A stretch of 64,000 bases of DNA from contig LLEY01000097.1 in NCBI GenBank assembly GCA_001414485.1, positions 177,605-241,604 of the forward strand. The letters run 5' to 3'. The DNA comes from Calycina herbarum (taxonomy: Eukaryota > Ascomycota > Leotiomycetes > Helotiales > Pezizellaceae). The notes under the pieces are model-generated. The model saw only the letters and a list, made by a program, of their open reading frames with translations. It was not told where the DNA came from and searched no databases. How positions within the stretch are numbered: the first letter of the stretch is position 1; every line of letters begins with the position of its first letter. The position numbers were made by a program, and so were the translations under genes. This document shows, in pieces, positions 1-11,863 of the stretch.

Positions 1-497
1 CCCTCTCCTCCTAACGACCCCTTCGCCATCCCACTAGATGCTTTTAACCGAGATATGACGATCAACACTACCAGTGTTTTTGTTGCTGCGCAACAAGCAG
101 TCCTTGGTTTCGCGGAGCTTCCTACCCACCCACATGCAGCAAAGTCGTTCTTCTTCACAGGGAATATCTTGAACGTCGCACTCCTCCCGTCGTTTATGGA
201 TGCGGGTACGGGCAAGTCAGCTTCCGCACATATGATGATGGCTGCAGCCGCAGCATACAAAGACCGAGGATTCAAGCATGCCACCCCCCTGAATACTTTA
301 GTAGAGGACTAACAGTTTGTAGGTTCTATTATGTCGACCAACGGAAGGCGGACGGCACAGCTATTTTCAAGGTCGACGGAGAGGCACATGGGAAACTTTT
401 CTGGGAGCTCGCAGAGGCGAAGACGCAGGGCCCGTGGTTGCAGACATTCGTTAAGGACGTGGGATACAAGAACTTTGACAGCCCATATCGATCATAG
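1..497 (+). CDS. Short-chain dehydrogenase/reductase, 3' part only
   Basis: The reading frame is open from base 1, so the 5' end lies outside the window. Translation gives an atypical SDR C-terminal half: an N-x-T-S-V helix, the FFFTGN strand, then GKSASAHMMM where a classical SDR has YxxxK, and a C-terminal FYYVDQRKADG segment ending at a TAG (495-497). One intron is needed at 276-322. Its 5' end is GC (GCATGC), its branch site is GACTAAC and its acceptor is TTGTAG; it joins GF-K to FYYVD in frame. The fold would predict an NAD(P)-dependent oxidoreductase, but the missing Tyr/Lys pair makes catalysis uncertain. The nucleotide-binding Rossmann motif is not visible because it is upstream. The substrate cannot be told. 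Confidence 0.75.
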
Positions 498-882
498 TTG
501 CTTTCTGGGTTCATTGTCTGGAATTAGCTTGATATCCTGTAATTTTGATAAATGCATGATACTGTGATTTGGTTTTAATGAGCACAATTCAAACTCACAA
601 GAGTCAAGAGTCAAGATAGTCAATCGGAATTTTCTGCTATTTGTAACCGCCCAAAGTTTTAGATAAATAAGTTAACTTGTCTTAATTGTTATATACAATC
701 AAGGATAGTAGATAGAGATTTAGGAAGCAATGCTCAAGAAATATAATTTACTTCATTCGATCGGACTTACGTTGTTCCGTAACAGGGGTTCAAGTCTAAG
801 GCGGAAAACTTTACACGAAAGTCGCGACTTGGAACGCGTCTCACCAAACAAAAATCCAACAACACCAAGTAAAATCAACGTC
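498..882. other. Intergenic region, promoter of the RFA2 homologue
   Basis: There is no gene here. The 3' side of the SDR gene is followed by AT-rich sequence and then by the presumed promoter and 5' leader of the downstream replication gene. An ACGCGT box lies at 834-839. Confidence 0.6.
834..839. promoter_or_regulatory. MluI cell-cycle box (MCB, ACGCGT)
   Basis: A perfect palindromic ACGCGT lies 44 bp before the ATG of the RFA2 homologue. In yeasts this is the binding site of MBF (Mbp1/Swi6), which drives DNA replication genes at G1/S. The site is exact, but a hexamer can occur by chance; its function here is inferred from position and gene type. Confidence 0.45.
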
Positions 883-1940
883 ATGGGTAAGACAGCCCAT
901 TCGCATACCAATATTCTAAGCTAACAATCGTCTAGCAAACAACTACGGATACCAAGGTGGAAACAACTCGACGACGACCTATGGAGGTGGAGGAGGCAAC
1001 GAAGGCGGGGGATTCATGAACGGGTCACAGCAAGGAAGCCAAGATAGTCCAGCGCATTCAAAGGTTCGCGTTTATTGCTCGCATACGATGGGAAATACTG
1101 ATCGGATTGGCAGACATACGGACAAGAGACTTTGCGACCGGTGACGATTAAGCAGATTATCGATGGGTGAGTTTTGCCCCGCCTCCAGGCAGATTTCCGC
1201 GTACTGATTTTGGGCATAGCGCACAATCACATTCCGAGGCAGAATTCAAAATCGATGGCGCAGAGGTTCATCAGGTACGCTAGTCCTTATACTCGGTGCT
1301 TCCCTGATACTCGTGCTGATAAAAACCACAGATCACCTTCGTCGGCCAAATCAACAGCGTCTCCCAAAAGGCAACCAACATCCTCTATAAAGTCGACGAC
1401 GGCACCGGCATAACCGAAGTAATGCAATGGATCAACAGTGATATCGACCCCAATACCATCGAACCCGTCGCCAAGGAAGGAGAATACATTCGAGTTTACG
1501 GGCGCTTGAAGTCTTTCGCCAATAAACGTCACGTCGTTTCCAATTCGATACGACCAGTTCCTGATTTCAACGAAGTCAGTTACCATCTCCTCGAAGCTAC
1601 GGCTATGCATTTGTATTTCACAAGAGGCCCGCCTCAAAGTGCTGGTGGGGTCAAGACGGAGCAGGGAACTGGAATGTTTGTGGATAGCTATGGTGGTAAT
1701 AATGCGCCGGCAGCAACTGGGGGCAAGAAGTTATCGGCGAAGATTAGCCAGGTTGGCAGAAGGGTCTTTGAGATGTTGCAGAACTCTCCTCAAAATAACG
1801 AGGGTCTGCATGTTCATCACATCGCAACACAGCTGGGCGTTGATGTAAATGACGTGTTCAAAGCTGGAGATGAATTGTTGGGAGAGGGATTAATTTTTAC
1901 GACCGTTGATGACGAAACCTGGGCTGTGCTGGAGTATTAG
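883..1940 (+). CDS. RFA2: Replication protein A 32-kDa subunit (RPA2/RFA2)
   Basis: This is the middle subunit of the single-strand DNA-binding heterotrimer RPA, used in nuclear replication, repair and recombination. Exons are 883-886, 936-1063, 1114-1166, 1220-1274 and 1332-1940, giving 282 aa; all four introns are 49-57 nt. The N-terminus is Gly/Ser/Asn-rich (the usual phosphorylated tail). It is followed by TYGQETLRPVTIKQI, the OB-fold (ITFVGQINSV..., VDDGTGI, YIRVYGRLKSF, about residues 60-175), a linker, and a C-terminal winged helix (GLHVHHIATQLGV..., about 205-282). The first coding exon is only ATGG, so the start depends on the first intron (GTAAGA..CTAG). The length fits the family. 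An MCB box lies just upstream. Confidence 0.93.
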
Positions 1941-2830
1941 ACAGTTTTATATTGTGGGAGGGTAATTTCTAGGCGTTAGGGATGTCTTGTGAGATGGATT
2001 AGGCATTTACAATGGGAAAATATTTTCCATCCCACCTACCTATCTCTCTAGAGACTCTTGGTCAATTTCGATGTTGAAGAAGTCCAAGCCTTAATTGGAA
2101 ACTGAAGAGATTCGTTGTTGATCATGAGGTGAGGAGTGGGAGTGAGGTTGGTTGGGTTCGCGATGTCACAGTATGATGGTTTTTTTTGAAGTGAGTAAAT
2201 CCAATACTTACTTTACTTAAATTTTAGTGATTCTAATACTTACTCTCTTCAAATGTTTTGATATAAGCAGTTAAGTTAGATTCTTTTCCCTTAAGAGGTA
2301 ATCTCAATTCAGACTGGTGATGAACGAAAGGAACAATATCCGGGAGAAGAAGAAAGCCCCTATCCAGGGTACCTGGACACTTCGCGACAAGTATATCTTG
2401 AATTTCCATGGCCCGTTGCTTGACCCTAATTATCCTAAAATGTTTCGCGCGCTATGAAGGGACGAAGAGTCATACCCAAACCTACTACTTTCTAGAATTG
2501 CACTATCAACTAATCATCCGCATAATCAAATTTGATTCCAAATATAGGCGTGCTATGGACTAGCTAGTGACAAAGAAATGATTCTCCAACCCAAATCGAC
2601 CATGACAATCAATTTCTGAAAACTCAAGTCCCCCAAAGACCACTCCACTCAAAAGAATTACTTCCTCCCCCATCTCGACGAAACAAACAGCAAAACAAAA
2701 GCAGAAACATCTCAATTTATCAAACGAAAAAACAAACTCGCAATAGGATAGGCCGTTACTTCTCATCAAGAGTCCCCTCCCCCTTTCCCTTCCCCCACTC
2801 CATCATCACCTACCAAGCCAACACCTCATC
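1941..2830. other. Intergenic region between convergent RFA2 and GNAT genes
   Basis: This region holds the 3' ends of two convergent genes. I see no conserved ORF, RNA gene or clear repeat; the short ORFs are low-complexity. Confidence 0.5.
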
Positions 2831-3810
2831 TCAAAGCTCGCTAACCTCAACACTCTCGCCCCCCTTCCCCTTGGAGCCACTCCCATTGTTGACCGGTTCC
2901 CTAACCATGATATGCAATTTAATAGGTTTAGTCCCACGAGAAAGTTCAATATCAAATTTATGAATGAACCCATATTTCTCATAGTAAGACAAATTGTTGG
3001 CAGCGCTAGATTCGAGGTATGTCGCGCGGTTTTCGGAGTCTGCCTATTAACCCCATCAATTAGCACCATTCATCATAATCCCCACCCCTTCCCCTCACAT
3101 CCAAAAAGAACACCAAAACAGAGAAGACAAGATACCTTATCAACCATATGCCCAATCAACTTCCTCGCATACCCCTTCCCCCTCGCACTAGGTTTAGACC
3201 CAAGGTAGACAAGATAATAAGAATCACCATCTCGTTCCCCCATAACCTCATGTTTAGTAGCATGAAGTAGCGGGAAGAACTCCGTGAAGAACCGAGTTCG
3301 TCCCTCGGAGGAGAGCTGGTAGTATAATCTCCACAGGCCAGAGCGGAAGAATGTCAACCAATCGTCCATGTCTTCGCCTGGTTGTAACCTAGAATGATTG
3401 ATATGTTAACTCAAGGATTGGTCAGAGGAATCCAAAACCCTCCCAAAACCCGATCGGAGCTTTCATGAGAAGTAGGGATGGGTAAGGGAGAGGGAGGAAA
3501 CTTACCAGAGGGCCACGGCGTCGTAGTCAGGCCCAATTGTTGTCACAAGACCTTTGTAGCAATGAGCCGCAGTGAGGTAACGGAGAATGTTATAATGGAC
3601 TTGATACTTCCTATCCTCAGATGCGGAAGCCATATCAGGTGTATCAACAAAATACCTAGCCACCTCATCAACAGCAAAAGCCTCAGCGAGACACTTCGCA
3701 GCCCCATCTAACTCGGAGATACCGATGATTCTCACTTCTTCACTGGAGGAGGAAGGGGTGAGACTACGTTTCTTTTCGAGGATGTTACTGTTATTATTAT
3801 TCGTCGCCAT
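2831..3810 (-). CDS. GNAT-family N-acetyltransferase
   Basis: Three exons (3506-3810, 3136-3388, 2831-3043) give 256 aa. The N-terminal half has a helical region (GAAKCLAEAFAVDEVARYF, then YLTAAHCYKGLVTTIG). The acetyl-CoA site is YYLVYLGSKPSARGKGYARK, which matches motif A (V-x-P-x-x-R-G-x-G). The C-terminal part, ATYLESSAANNLSYYEKYGF, is motif B and typical of this fold. Such fungal enzymes use acetyl-CoA to acetylate amines or small molecules; the substrate is unknown. The first intron (117 nt) is longer than most here. The start at 3810 gives a Ser/Asn-rich leader, and no in-frame alternative looks better. Confidence 0.82.
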
Positions 3811-5524
3811 GATTGCGGTTTATACAGTACTTGAATTTGGTATTGCGGTTGGGGATTTGGTGTTTCTGGGAATTTGTTAGTTTATTTTTGTAAGTCATGG
3901 GACTGGCATAGGAAAACGAACAGGACGGTTTTTCAGCGGGCCTCGTTAAATCGCCTGTATGTTGTTTAGAGAGTTGAGATCTCGAAACCGTTTGGTATCG
4001 AGATGGGAAGCGAAGACAATGAAGACTTTGGCGTATGTCAACCGACATCAATGTGAATTGTTCAGTTGGTTTCTATGCGGGGTGTTGGTGGGAGGAAGGA
4101 GGGGTTGAAATCGTTTTGGTTGTTCAGTATGTGTAGCCTTGTGGTGAGTGAGATGGGATTTCCTGTTAGTGGAGTACACCTGCTTTCTTGTAAGTAACGT
4201 GCGAAAGAGTTTGGAATCGATTCCCAGGGAAGGTTCAGAAGAATCAATTCTTTTAGATATTCTGACACAATACTTTAAATTATATAAACATTTCTGGGGC
4301 AAAGAGAAAAGGGGTGCACGCAAAGTAAAACTTGGCATTCTTACTAATAGAATGGTGATAGACGGTCAGACAAAGTGAGGTTATTTCGACAAGTGAGGCG
4401 AATTGAGGACGTGAGAGTTCGGGGACTAGGTAGCAATGGTTTTTGATATGATCGAGGAAAGTTCGGGTAGAATTGAAGAGCGAGAACTAGGGATTTCGAC
4501 GAAGGAATAAAGATAGGAGCGATAAGGTGAGGTTTATGTAGATAGCTGTCAACCTCCGGATGGAATGGATGGTGCATCGTTGTTCCAGCGATAGGCTGAC
4601 CCCACTTAGTCACTTGACCATGCGGTGAAAAGCGGCAGTACATACCGAGTATTACAGTTTCGTCGTTCCGACTTTCTTGGTAAGTCCAAGTAATTATTTC
4701 AGATACTTAGAACAATGCATAATATTAACCTAGATCCTGTGGACTAATCATTTTCCAATTGTCCGGTAGGATCTAGGGCAATACTAAGTTGTACTAGAAT
4801 TGGAATAACGAGACCTATCTACTGCCGCTTTAAGGAGGTAGGTTTGCCGCCAAACCAGATCGGCACCAGCATTGAGAAGATAGCAACCGGATTGGACGAC
4901 ACTCAACGCCTTTGGTTGTAAGACCGATTGTAGCCAGTCTGGGGAAACATTGGTTATGCAATGAATGCATGGTCCACTCTGACTGGGAAGGAAGATAAAA
5001 CGGACAGCTCAAGTAAGTACAATTGCTGCACCTTGTGAGACGCGTGGGGGCGCGTGGACATACCTAGACTAGCCTAGTAAGGACCCTCAAAATCTGGGTG
5101 ACGGCTCTTGCGGGCTGTTCCGAAGCCAACCCGGAAGTTAATAGCCTTGGAAAGGAAAGAAAGAAAATATATAGTCGAGTAATCTCTGAAAGAGGTCCAC
5201 CAGGAGGAGTTCCGTCAAAAAGATGAACTCCCGGATCAACACAAAGGGTGACCATGTGCGGAGCGGTGCAGCCATTTCCCCCGCTCCGGGATATATATCA
5301 AGAAATCATTACCAACAAACCAAACTTCTCCAATCGCATGCCATTTCAATGTTGTATCTGGTCGTGGGGTATCTCACTTTTCCTTGCTGTACGGCTAAGC
5401 GCTAATGCTTTCCATCCAGCTTCGCATGATAATCCAGCCAAACGTATTCCTGATATTTTGGGCCAAGCCAGTCGTCCAATGCAGTTTGCAGGCACCTGCA
5501 TGCTTCCCGGATTGCATCCCACGC
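3811..5524. other. Intergenic region between GNAT and IDI1 genes
   Basis: About 1.7 kb without a convincing gene. Short ORFs occur on both strands but none has family motifs or consistent splicing. It should contain the GNAT promoter (next to 3811) and the IDI1 3' untranslated region. An ACGCGT occurs near 5040 with no gene beside it. Confidence 0.4.
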
Positions 5525-6397
<873 letters not shown>

Positions 6398-6992
6398 GGT
6401 GAGAGGTGGGAGTCGGAGTGGTTTTGTAGGTTGAGGGTGGAGGATAATATGGCGCAAGATGAAATACCTCAGCCTTGGGGTTGGTCAATACCCCTGTCGC
6501 GGGGTAAATTGCCCTGGAGGTGATTGCGGTGAAAGTGGCCCTATTAAAAGTAGTTTGACAAACTAGGTCAATAGATTAAAACCATATCTAGGAGCACCTA
6601 TAATAAGAGTAGTAATTATCTTAAGAAATCTTTTGATTACTATAAAGTATATATTTACCTCGGACTTCAGCTTTTATTTTCAATATTAAGGAAATCAGGA
6701 AAGTACTTCAGGTTCGCTTCTGTTTCAACAAGTTAAACAGGTTCTACAAGATCTAGGTTTATAGATAATTTACTAAATTCTCTTCACAATTTAGAATGAT
6801 GTAAAGCTCCAACCTGGATGACTTCAAACAATGGTTTTGATTTTCTAACTGTACCTCTGTATCGACTGCCGCTTTTCTTCGGCTAAACAGGGGCTAAACC
6901 AGGCCCAAATAATTTTATCTGAAAAATCACCCCGCCTTGCTTGCCAGTTACTCTTGCGAAAAACAACACACAATCCAGTTATCAACAGCACC
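6398..6992. promoter_or_regulatory. Divergent promoter region of IDI1 and SYO1
   Basis: 595 bp separate the two oppositely directed start codons. The middle (about 6590-6800) is AT-rich and the flanks are GC-richer, as expected of a bidirectional promoter. I could not assign a specific binding site. Confidence 0.5.
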
Positions 6993-9161
6993 ATGGGTAA
7001 ATCAAAACCCAGAAACCGGCAGAGAAATCGCCAGGATCCCACCTCGAAGGCCGCGAAACCGCCGTCCGATCCAGAGCTTGCCTCGATCCGCGAGCAGCGC
7101 ATTCTACCAGTCTTAAAGGACTTGACCAGCGCCGAACTCGAGACACGATCATCCGCCGCGAAAGCGATTGCGAATTTGATCGAGGACGACAAATGCCGCA
7201 AGTTACTTCTCCGAGAGAAAATTGTGCAGATACTTTTCGAACAAACTCTTACAGACTCGAGCTTGGAAACGAGAACTTCTGGATGGGGAATCTTGAGAAA
7301 CCTCGCGTTGGAAGAGGAGGCGGATTTTTGTATACATTTGTACAGACAAGATATATTGACTTCTATTGAGGGTACAATTAAAACAGTATGCGACACCATT
7401 CTCATCAATCTACACTTACTCATTATTGCGCAGGTAATTCAAACGATCGAATCGAAAGAAGTCCCATTCGCAAATTTACCCAAATCCCACCAAGATCTTG
7501 CATGGAACCTTACAAGCTCCTTAATAAGTTTACTTTCATCCTTGTCGGAAGCGCAAGATGAGATCGTCGAGGCCGTTTCAAAACTTCCTACCGTCCTAAA
7601 TTTCCTCTTCGGCCTGCTTGCATTCGAACTTACACCACCCGAAGTCTCTAACGAAGTTTTGTCATGCCTCACAACTCTGACCGAGGACAACAAATCGATG
7701 GTTCAACAAATTGTGGATAATGGAGATTGGGTCAAGGGTCTCATGCAGTTGAAGGACTCGAAAACTGCTATTGCGGTGACGGCTTGCGGGGCGTTGCATA
7801 ACATATTCTCGACTATGGGATGGTCTGATCACGATAGACCTATTGATGGGGCATCTGATGCAGCTCTACTTTCCCCACTCGTTCACTATATGGAAACCTC
7901 GATCGCCACATACACTAAAAACCTTAAAGGCACAAACGGAAACGCGACTCACTCGACACCCGACGAAATCCTTCAACTAGCACTGGAAATTACCGCATCT
8001 ATTGCCACCAGCCTCCAGGAAGCCTTGGAGCATGGGCATGAAAAGGAATTTGAAGGTTTCGATGAGCCACTAAATGCCGATGATATGGAAGCCGATACCG
8101 AAGGTGCTAATGATGTTGGTGAGGGTGAAGAGGAGGATGATCACGAAATGAACGATGACGAGATCGCAGCGGATATGGATTTGGTGACAGGAGATGGAGA
8201 TGACGATGACGAACCAAGCGATGAACCAACTCTTGAGCTGCTGATACGAACGGCTACACCAAAAATTCTCGCACTAGCAGCTGGAATTACTCGGAACGAC
8301 ATTATCAGAGACTTTGCGATTTCCACTCTGAACAATATTGCCTGGACAGTATCGAGTATCGATTTCTCAGGTTCTCATCTCGATGGTAAGTCAGACCTTT
8401 AGGGGGTCCTTTTCTATTTTGTATTATTCAGAAGTTCTGGAACAATTAGAAACCCAAACTTCTCGGTTTTCAGTATCCTTAACTATTCCGCACAATTTCT
8501 CAAAGAACAACGAACTGACTTCGAAACAGGTATACAAAAGTATTGGTCTACGATGGCTCAGACTATATGGAGCGCGACAGTTTCTCCAGTTTTAGCCTCA
8601 GACACTGCGGATATTGAGCTTGCTTCTACAATTACCAGTCTTGCTTGGGCGCTCTCTCGAAGTGTTCACGGAGTAATAAAGCTAAAGCCGGAAGAGCCAA
8701 GGAAGTTCATGGCTTTATACCAGGCATCAAAAAATATGGAAGAACCTCAAGTCAACACGAAGGATTCAGATGTCTTTCAAGGTCTCGGTGTCAAGTGTAT
8801 CGGAGTCTTAGGAAGTCTTGCTGTTGATCCAGCACCCGTTGAACTCAACCGCGAAATTGGAGTTTTCCTCGTTACAACTTTGGCAGCCTTACCTGAAACC
8901 CCAGCAGCGGATACCGTGGAGGCATTGAACCAGATCTTCGACATTTATTCGGATAAAAGCTACGCTTTCGATGAGCCAGTCTTTTGGGGGAATGGCTTTT
9001 ATAAGCATCTGGAAGATATCTTACCAAAAGCTAGGAAGATGGCGAAATCTATTGATAAGAGGAAGTTTGAGGAGTTGAGGGCGAGGGCTGATGAGGCTGT
9101 CCTCAACTTTGGCCGCTTTTTGAAGTACAAGAAAACTGAGAAGGAGAATGTGGATGGATGA
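6993..9161 (+). CDS. SYO1: Symportin Syo1, ARM/HEAT-repeat import adaptor (HEATR3 type)
   Basis: Syo1 binds ribosomal proteins uL18 (Rpl5) and uL5 (Rpl11) and brings both to the nucleus with a transportin. Exons 6993-7385, 7434-8385 and 8530-9161 give 658 aa. The basic N-terminus (GKSKPRNRQRNRQDP) resembles the family's import signal and is followed by ARM/HEAT helices starting LASIREQRILPVLKDLTSAE. A long acidic stretch around residues 350-400 (EEEDDHEMNDDE, GDGDDDDEPSDEP) corresponds to the known acidic loop. The C-terminal helices contain YWSTMAQTIWSATVSPVLAS. The first intron is 48 nt, in frame and without a stop, so retention would add 16 hydrophobic residues. The second intron joins HLDG to IQKYW. 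Confidence 0.85.
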
Positions 9162-9188
9162 TCTGGGTGCTCTGGGTGCTCTGGGTGA
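9162..9188 (+). repeat. Three 9-bp tandem repeats next to the SYO1 stop codon
   Basis: The unit TCTGGGTGC occurs three times (the last ends in GA), starting at the first base after the SYO1 stop. The period of 9 keeps frame. Confidence 0.8.
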
Positions 9189-9847
9189 TTTAAAAGAATT
9201 TAAATAGTTTTCCCGAATGGGCTTGGAGAATTGAAATTGGCACAATCAGCTTCGGTTGTCCTAGAAAGGGGGATAATGAGAGTTAGGTAGGCAGGTAGAA
9301 ACCTGAACTGCTTGCTGCCGCTGTTTGTTGTCCAGCTGGAGCCTACTAATGTGTCGACTGCGTATCAGCGACGATAGAATGTGTACCTAGCAAGCTTTGG
9401 GGACATATCATTTTGCTATGTCATTTAGGTCAAGTCATAATACTTGAGGTATGACATCGCTACCAACAACATCAAGAGAAAAACACAACACACCCTGCGG
9501 TCAAGAACTGATCTGGTCAAGAAGAGTAAAACTTGACAACAATTTCCTTATTATGAAACAAGAAGGATTATCATGCCCCCTCAAATTTTCTTTCACGTTT
9601 TTATATTTCCGCTGTCTCGTTACGAATTCATGAATGGGGTTCAGCGAATATTCCATGTGCATTGTTTCCTTGCCTTGCTTTAGAGAACAAAGTCTTATAT
9701 GTATGGGAGTACTGTTCCCAAGACTTGTTGAAACGTCCCCCTTTCTTTTCACGAAGCGCAAGTGCATAAAATTAGCTTCTTCTCTCCTCACAATGCTACT
9801 GAGTCTTGAATCCCATCATTTCGCTTCATCGAATCTAAGCAGCAAGT
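9189..9847. other. Intergenic region upstream of membrane protein gene
   Basis: No gene with support is seen. It may hold an unrecognised 5' exon (signal peptide) of the next gene, since a reading frame beginning at 9793 overlaps its 5' side. Confidence 0.35.
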
Positions 9848-11272
9848 ATGTTTATCAATTTTGGTCAAAGCCACAACACATACAACCACCCATTTCACAT
9901 CGAGGAGGAACCGTTGAGACGCGGGACAATCAGTTTGTTGTTTACATGTCTTCTTACGAATTCTATGTGTGTCTGGCAAGCTGTACATCTCAATGTACCT
10001 GGCTCTGGCACATGCGGAAAATATCAACAATGGGGACGAAGAGCAGCCTTGCTATTTCTAGGGCTTTTAGCACCGGAAGTGGTTGCTTACGTAGCATGGC
10101 AACAGAGGAGAAGTGCGAAGAAGTTATTGGAGAATGATGTACCCGATGGGAGAAGAAAACATGGCTATTGGTGGGGTAGAAGTGATCCAGAAGTGAGTCG
10201 CATATTCCCTCCTCCCAAATAATTATTCTTACATGGAGAATTCAAGAGACACGATCCATGCAAGTGGTCGATGACACATGCATTTTATGCCATCATGGGA
10301 GGATTTGCCGTAAGATTCAAAGATCCTGTTGACGGACTTCCAACTACACCGGATAACCAATATACAATCCTCCCAGATGGCGTACGAAGATTACTTGATA
10401 AATCACCCGACTCCATCACACAAATTAGCGTTGAGGATATCGACGATAAAAGCAAAGGGGACAGTATCACGAAAACTCTCGTCATGATGCAGGCAACATA
10501 CTTCATTTATCAATGTGTCGTAAGATGGCATGGACATCTACCGATTTCGATCCTCGAACACAATACCTTCGGACACGCGGTTTGCTCTGTTCTGATCTAC
10601 TGTCTATGGTGGAAAAAGCCATTGAACATTGGGAAACCGACACTACTCAGCAATTCCCAAGTGGAAGAGATATTACGACAGGCTCAAAGTGAGTTACAAA
10701 CCAAGAAAAGAACAAACGGTGTTGATACCGAAAACGGGGGAGCCTTCGGTCAAGCGGTTGATAAATTTTGCTTTCCACAAGCAGGACAGTTCTTCGCCTG
10801 GCTTACAAACCCCGATCCCACAGGAGCCCTTGGACCACGAGCAACCAATCGACCAAAACTAAAACCTCTGAGCCCCAAAAATACCACACTTAGAGAATGC
10901 CTCATCAACAGTCTGGGCGTCACCCTCACCCTCGGAATCTATGCACTTCTCCATCTCGTCGCATGGAATGGTCTCTTCACCACTCGAACTGAGAAACTAC
11001 TCTGGCGTACTTCCTCAATCATCCTCGTACTCTCCAGCATTATTTACTTCCTCCAAGCACTTTGGTCCATAAATAAGGAGCCAATGACCTGGAGACTGGA
11101 TTGTCGAAAACCTGGGAGTATAGCTCTGGGGTTTCTTATTTTCATGACGCTTGTACTTTGTTTTCTTGCACGGTTGTTTTTGGTGGTCGAGAGTTTTTGG
11201 AATTTGTTTCATTTGCCAGCGGATGTTTATGAGTTGCCGCCTTGGTCCGCTTATTATCCTCGCTTCTTTTAA
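9848..11272 (+). CDS. Fungal integral membrane protein of unknown function
   Basis: Two exons, 9848-10192 and 10247-11272, give 456 aa. I recognise the general pattern of a fungal membrane-protein family with no known function: RRGTISLLFTCLLT..., then a Trp-rich VWQAVHLNVP, then LLFLGLLAPEVVAYVAW, and after the intron WSMTHAFYAIMGGFAV. Three more hydrophobic segments lie at the C-terminus (LGVTLTLGIYALLHLV, SSIILVLSSIIYFLQALW, LGFLIFMTLVLCFLARLF). The intron (10193-10246, GTGAGT..CAAG) is required to join SDPE to RHDPCKW. The N-terminus is uncertain: the frame upstream of 9848 has a stop at 9836, and a signal-peptide exon may be missing. Location and substrate are unknown. Confidence 0.75.
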
Positions 11273-11575
11273 GAATAAGGAGGAATAATTTTGGTCAAGT
11301 GATTGGGCGATATTACTGTAGAGGAAAGTGAATTCGAAATTGTATGATTTAGATGAATAAGTAACAGTTCAAGAGTCCTTCGCACCTTACTGAGAATGTC
11401 GGCGTGAATCACTTAGGAAGGTTTCTAGAATAATATTTGCCCCAAAATCATTCAAGAACAGCTACTTCCAAGAGTGTATTTTCGTTTAAACAAGATTAAA
11501 GCACCTCATAGCTCAAGTTTTCCTCCACGTCGAATTCAAATCACCAAACAGCCATCAGCTCACAACTAAAGCAAA
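11273..11575. other. Short intergenic region
   Basis: 303 bp between the membrane protein gene and the small charged ORF; nothing recognisable beyond presumed terminator and promoter sequence. Confidence 0.4.
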
Positions 11576-11863
11576 ATGGACAAACAACCTTCCAAATCTC
11601 CACAAACACCCCAAACAAAACTCCCAACCTCCGAAAAGAACAAAGTCCCACCATTCTCTCTTCTCGCTCGCGCAAACCCAAATCTTACAACCAAGGAGAG
11701 AGAGGAAATGCAACAGAAACATGGGGACGAAGTCGCTGCTCTTGAAGAAAAGATTGAAAAGAATGTAAGAGAGAAAGCTGAGAAGAGGGAGAAGGAGAAG
11801 AAGGAGCGACTGAGTCTGACACGGAGAATTAGTTGGAGAAAGTCTGAGGAGTCGAAGTCTTGA
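11576..11863 (+). CDS. Small charged coiled-coil protein, hypothetical
   Basis: A single-exon ORF of 95 aa. The first 35 residues are Pro/Lys/Thr-rich (KSPQTPQTKLPTSEKNKVPP). A short hydrophobic SLLARANPNLT follows, then a highly charged helix rich in Glu and Lys (EEMQQKHGDEVAALEEKIEK..., REKEKKERLSL), which should form a coiled coil. The ATG is preceded by a CT- and A-rich leader with AACTAAAGCAAA, like a real fungal 5' leader. I do not recognise the family. The frame, the compositional pattern and the lack of a competing ORF argue for a real gene, but chance cannot be excluded. Confidence 0.5.
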   Translation: MDKQPSKSPQTPQTKLPTSEKNKVPPFSLLARANPNLTTKEREEMQQKHGDEVAALEEKIEKNVREKAEKREKEKKERLSLTRRISWRKSEESKS

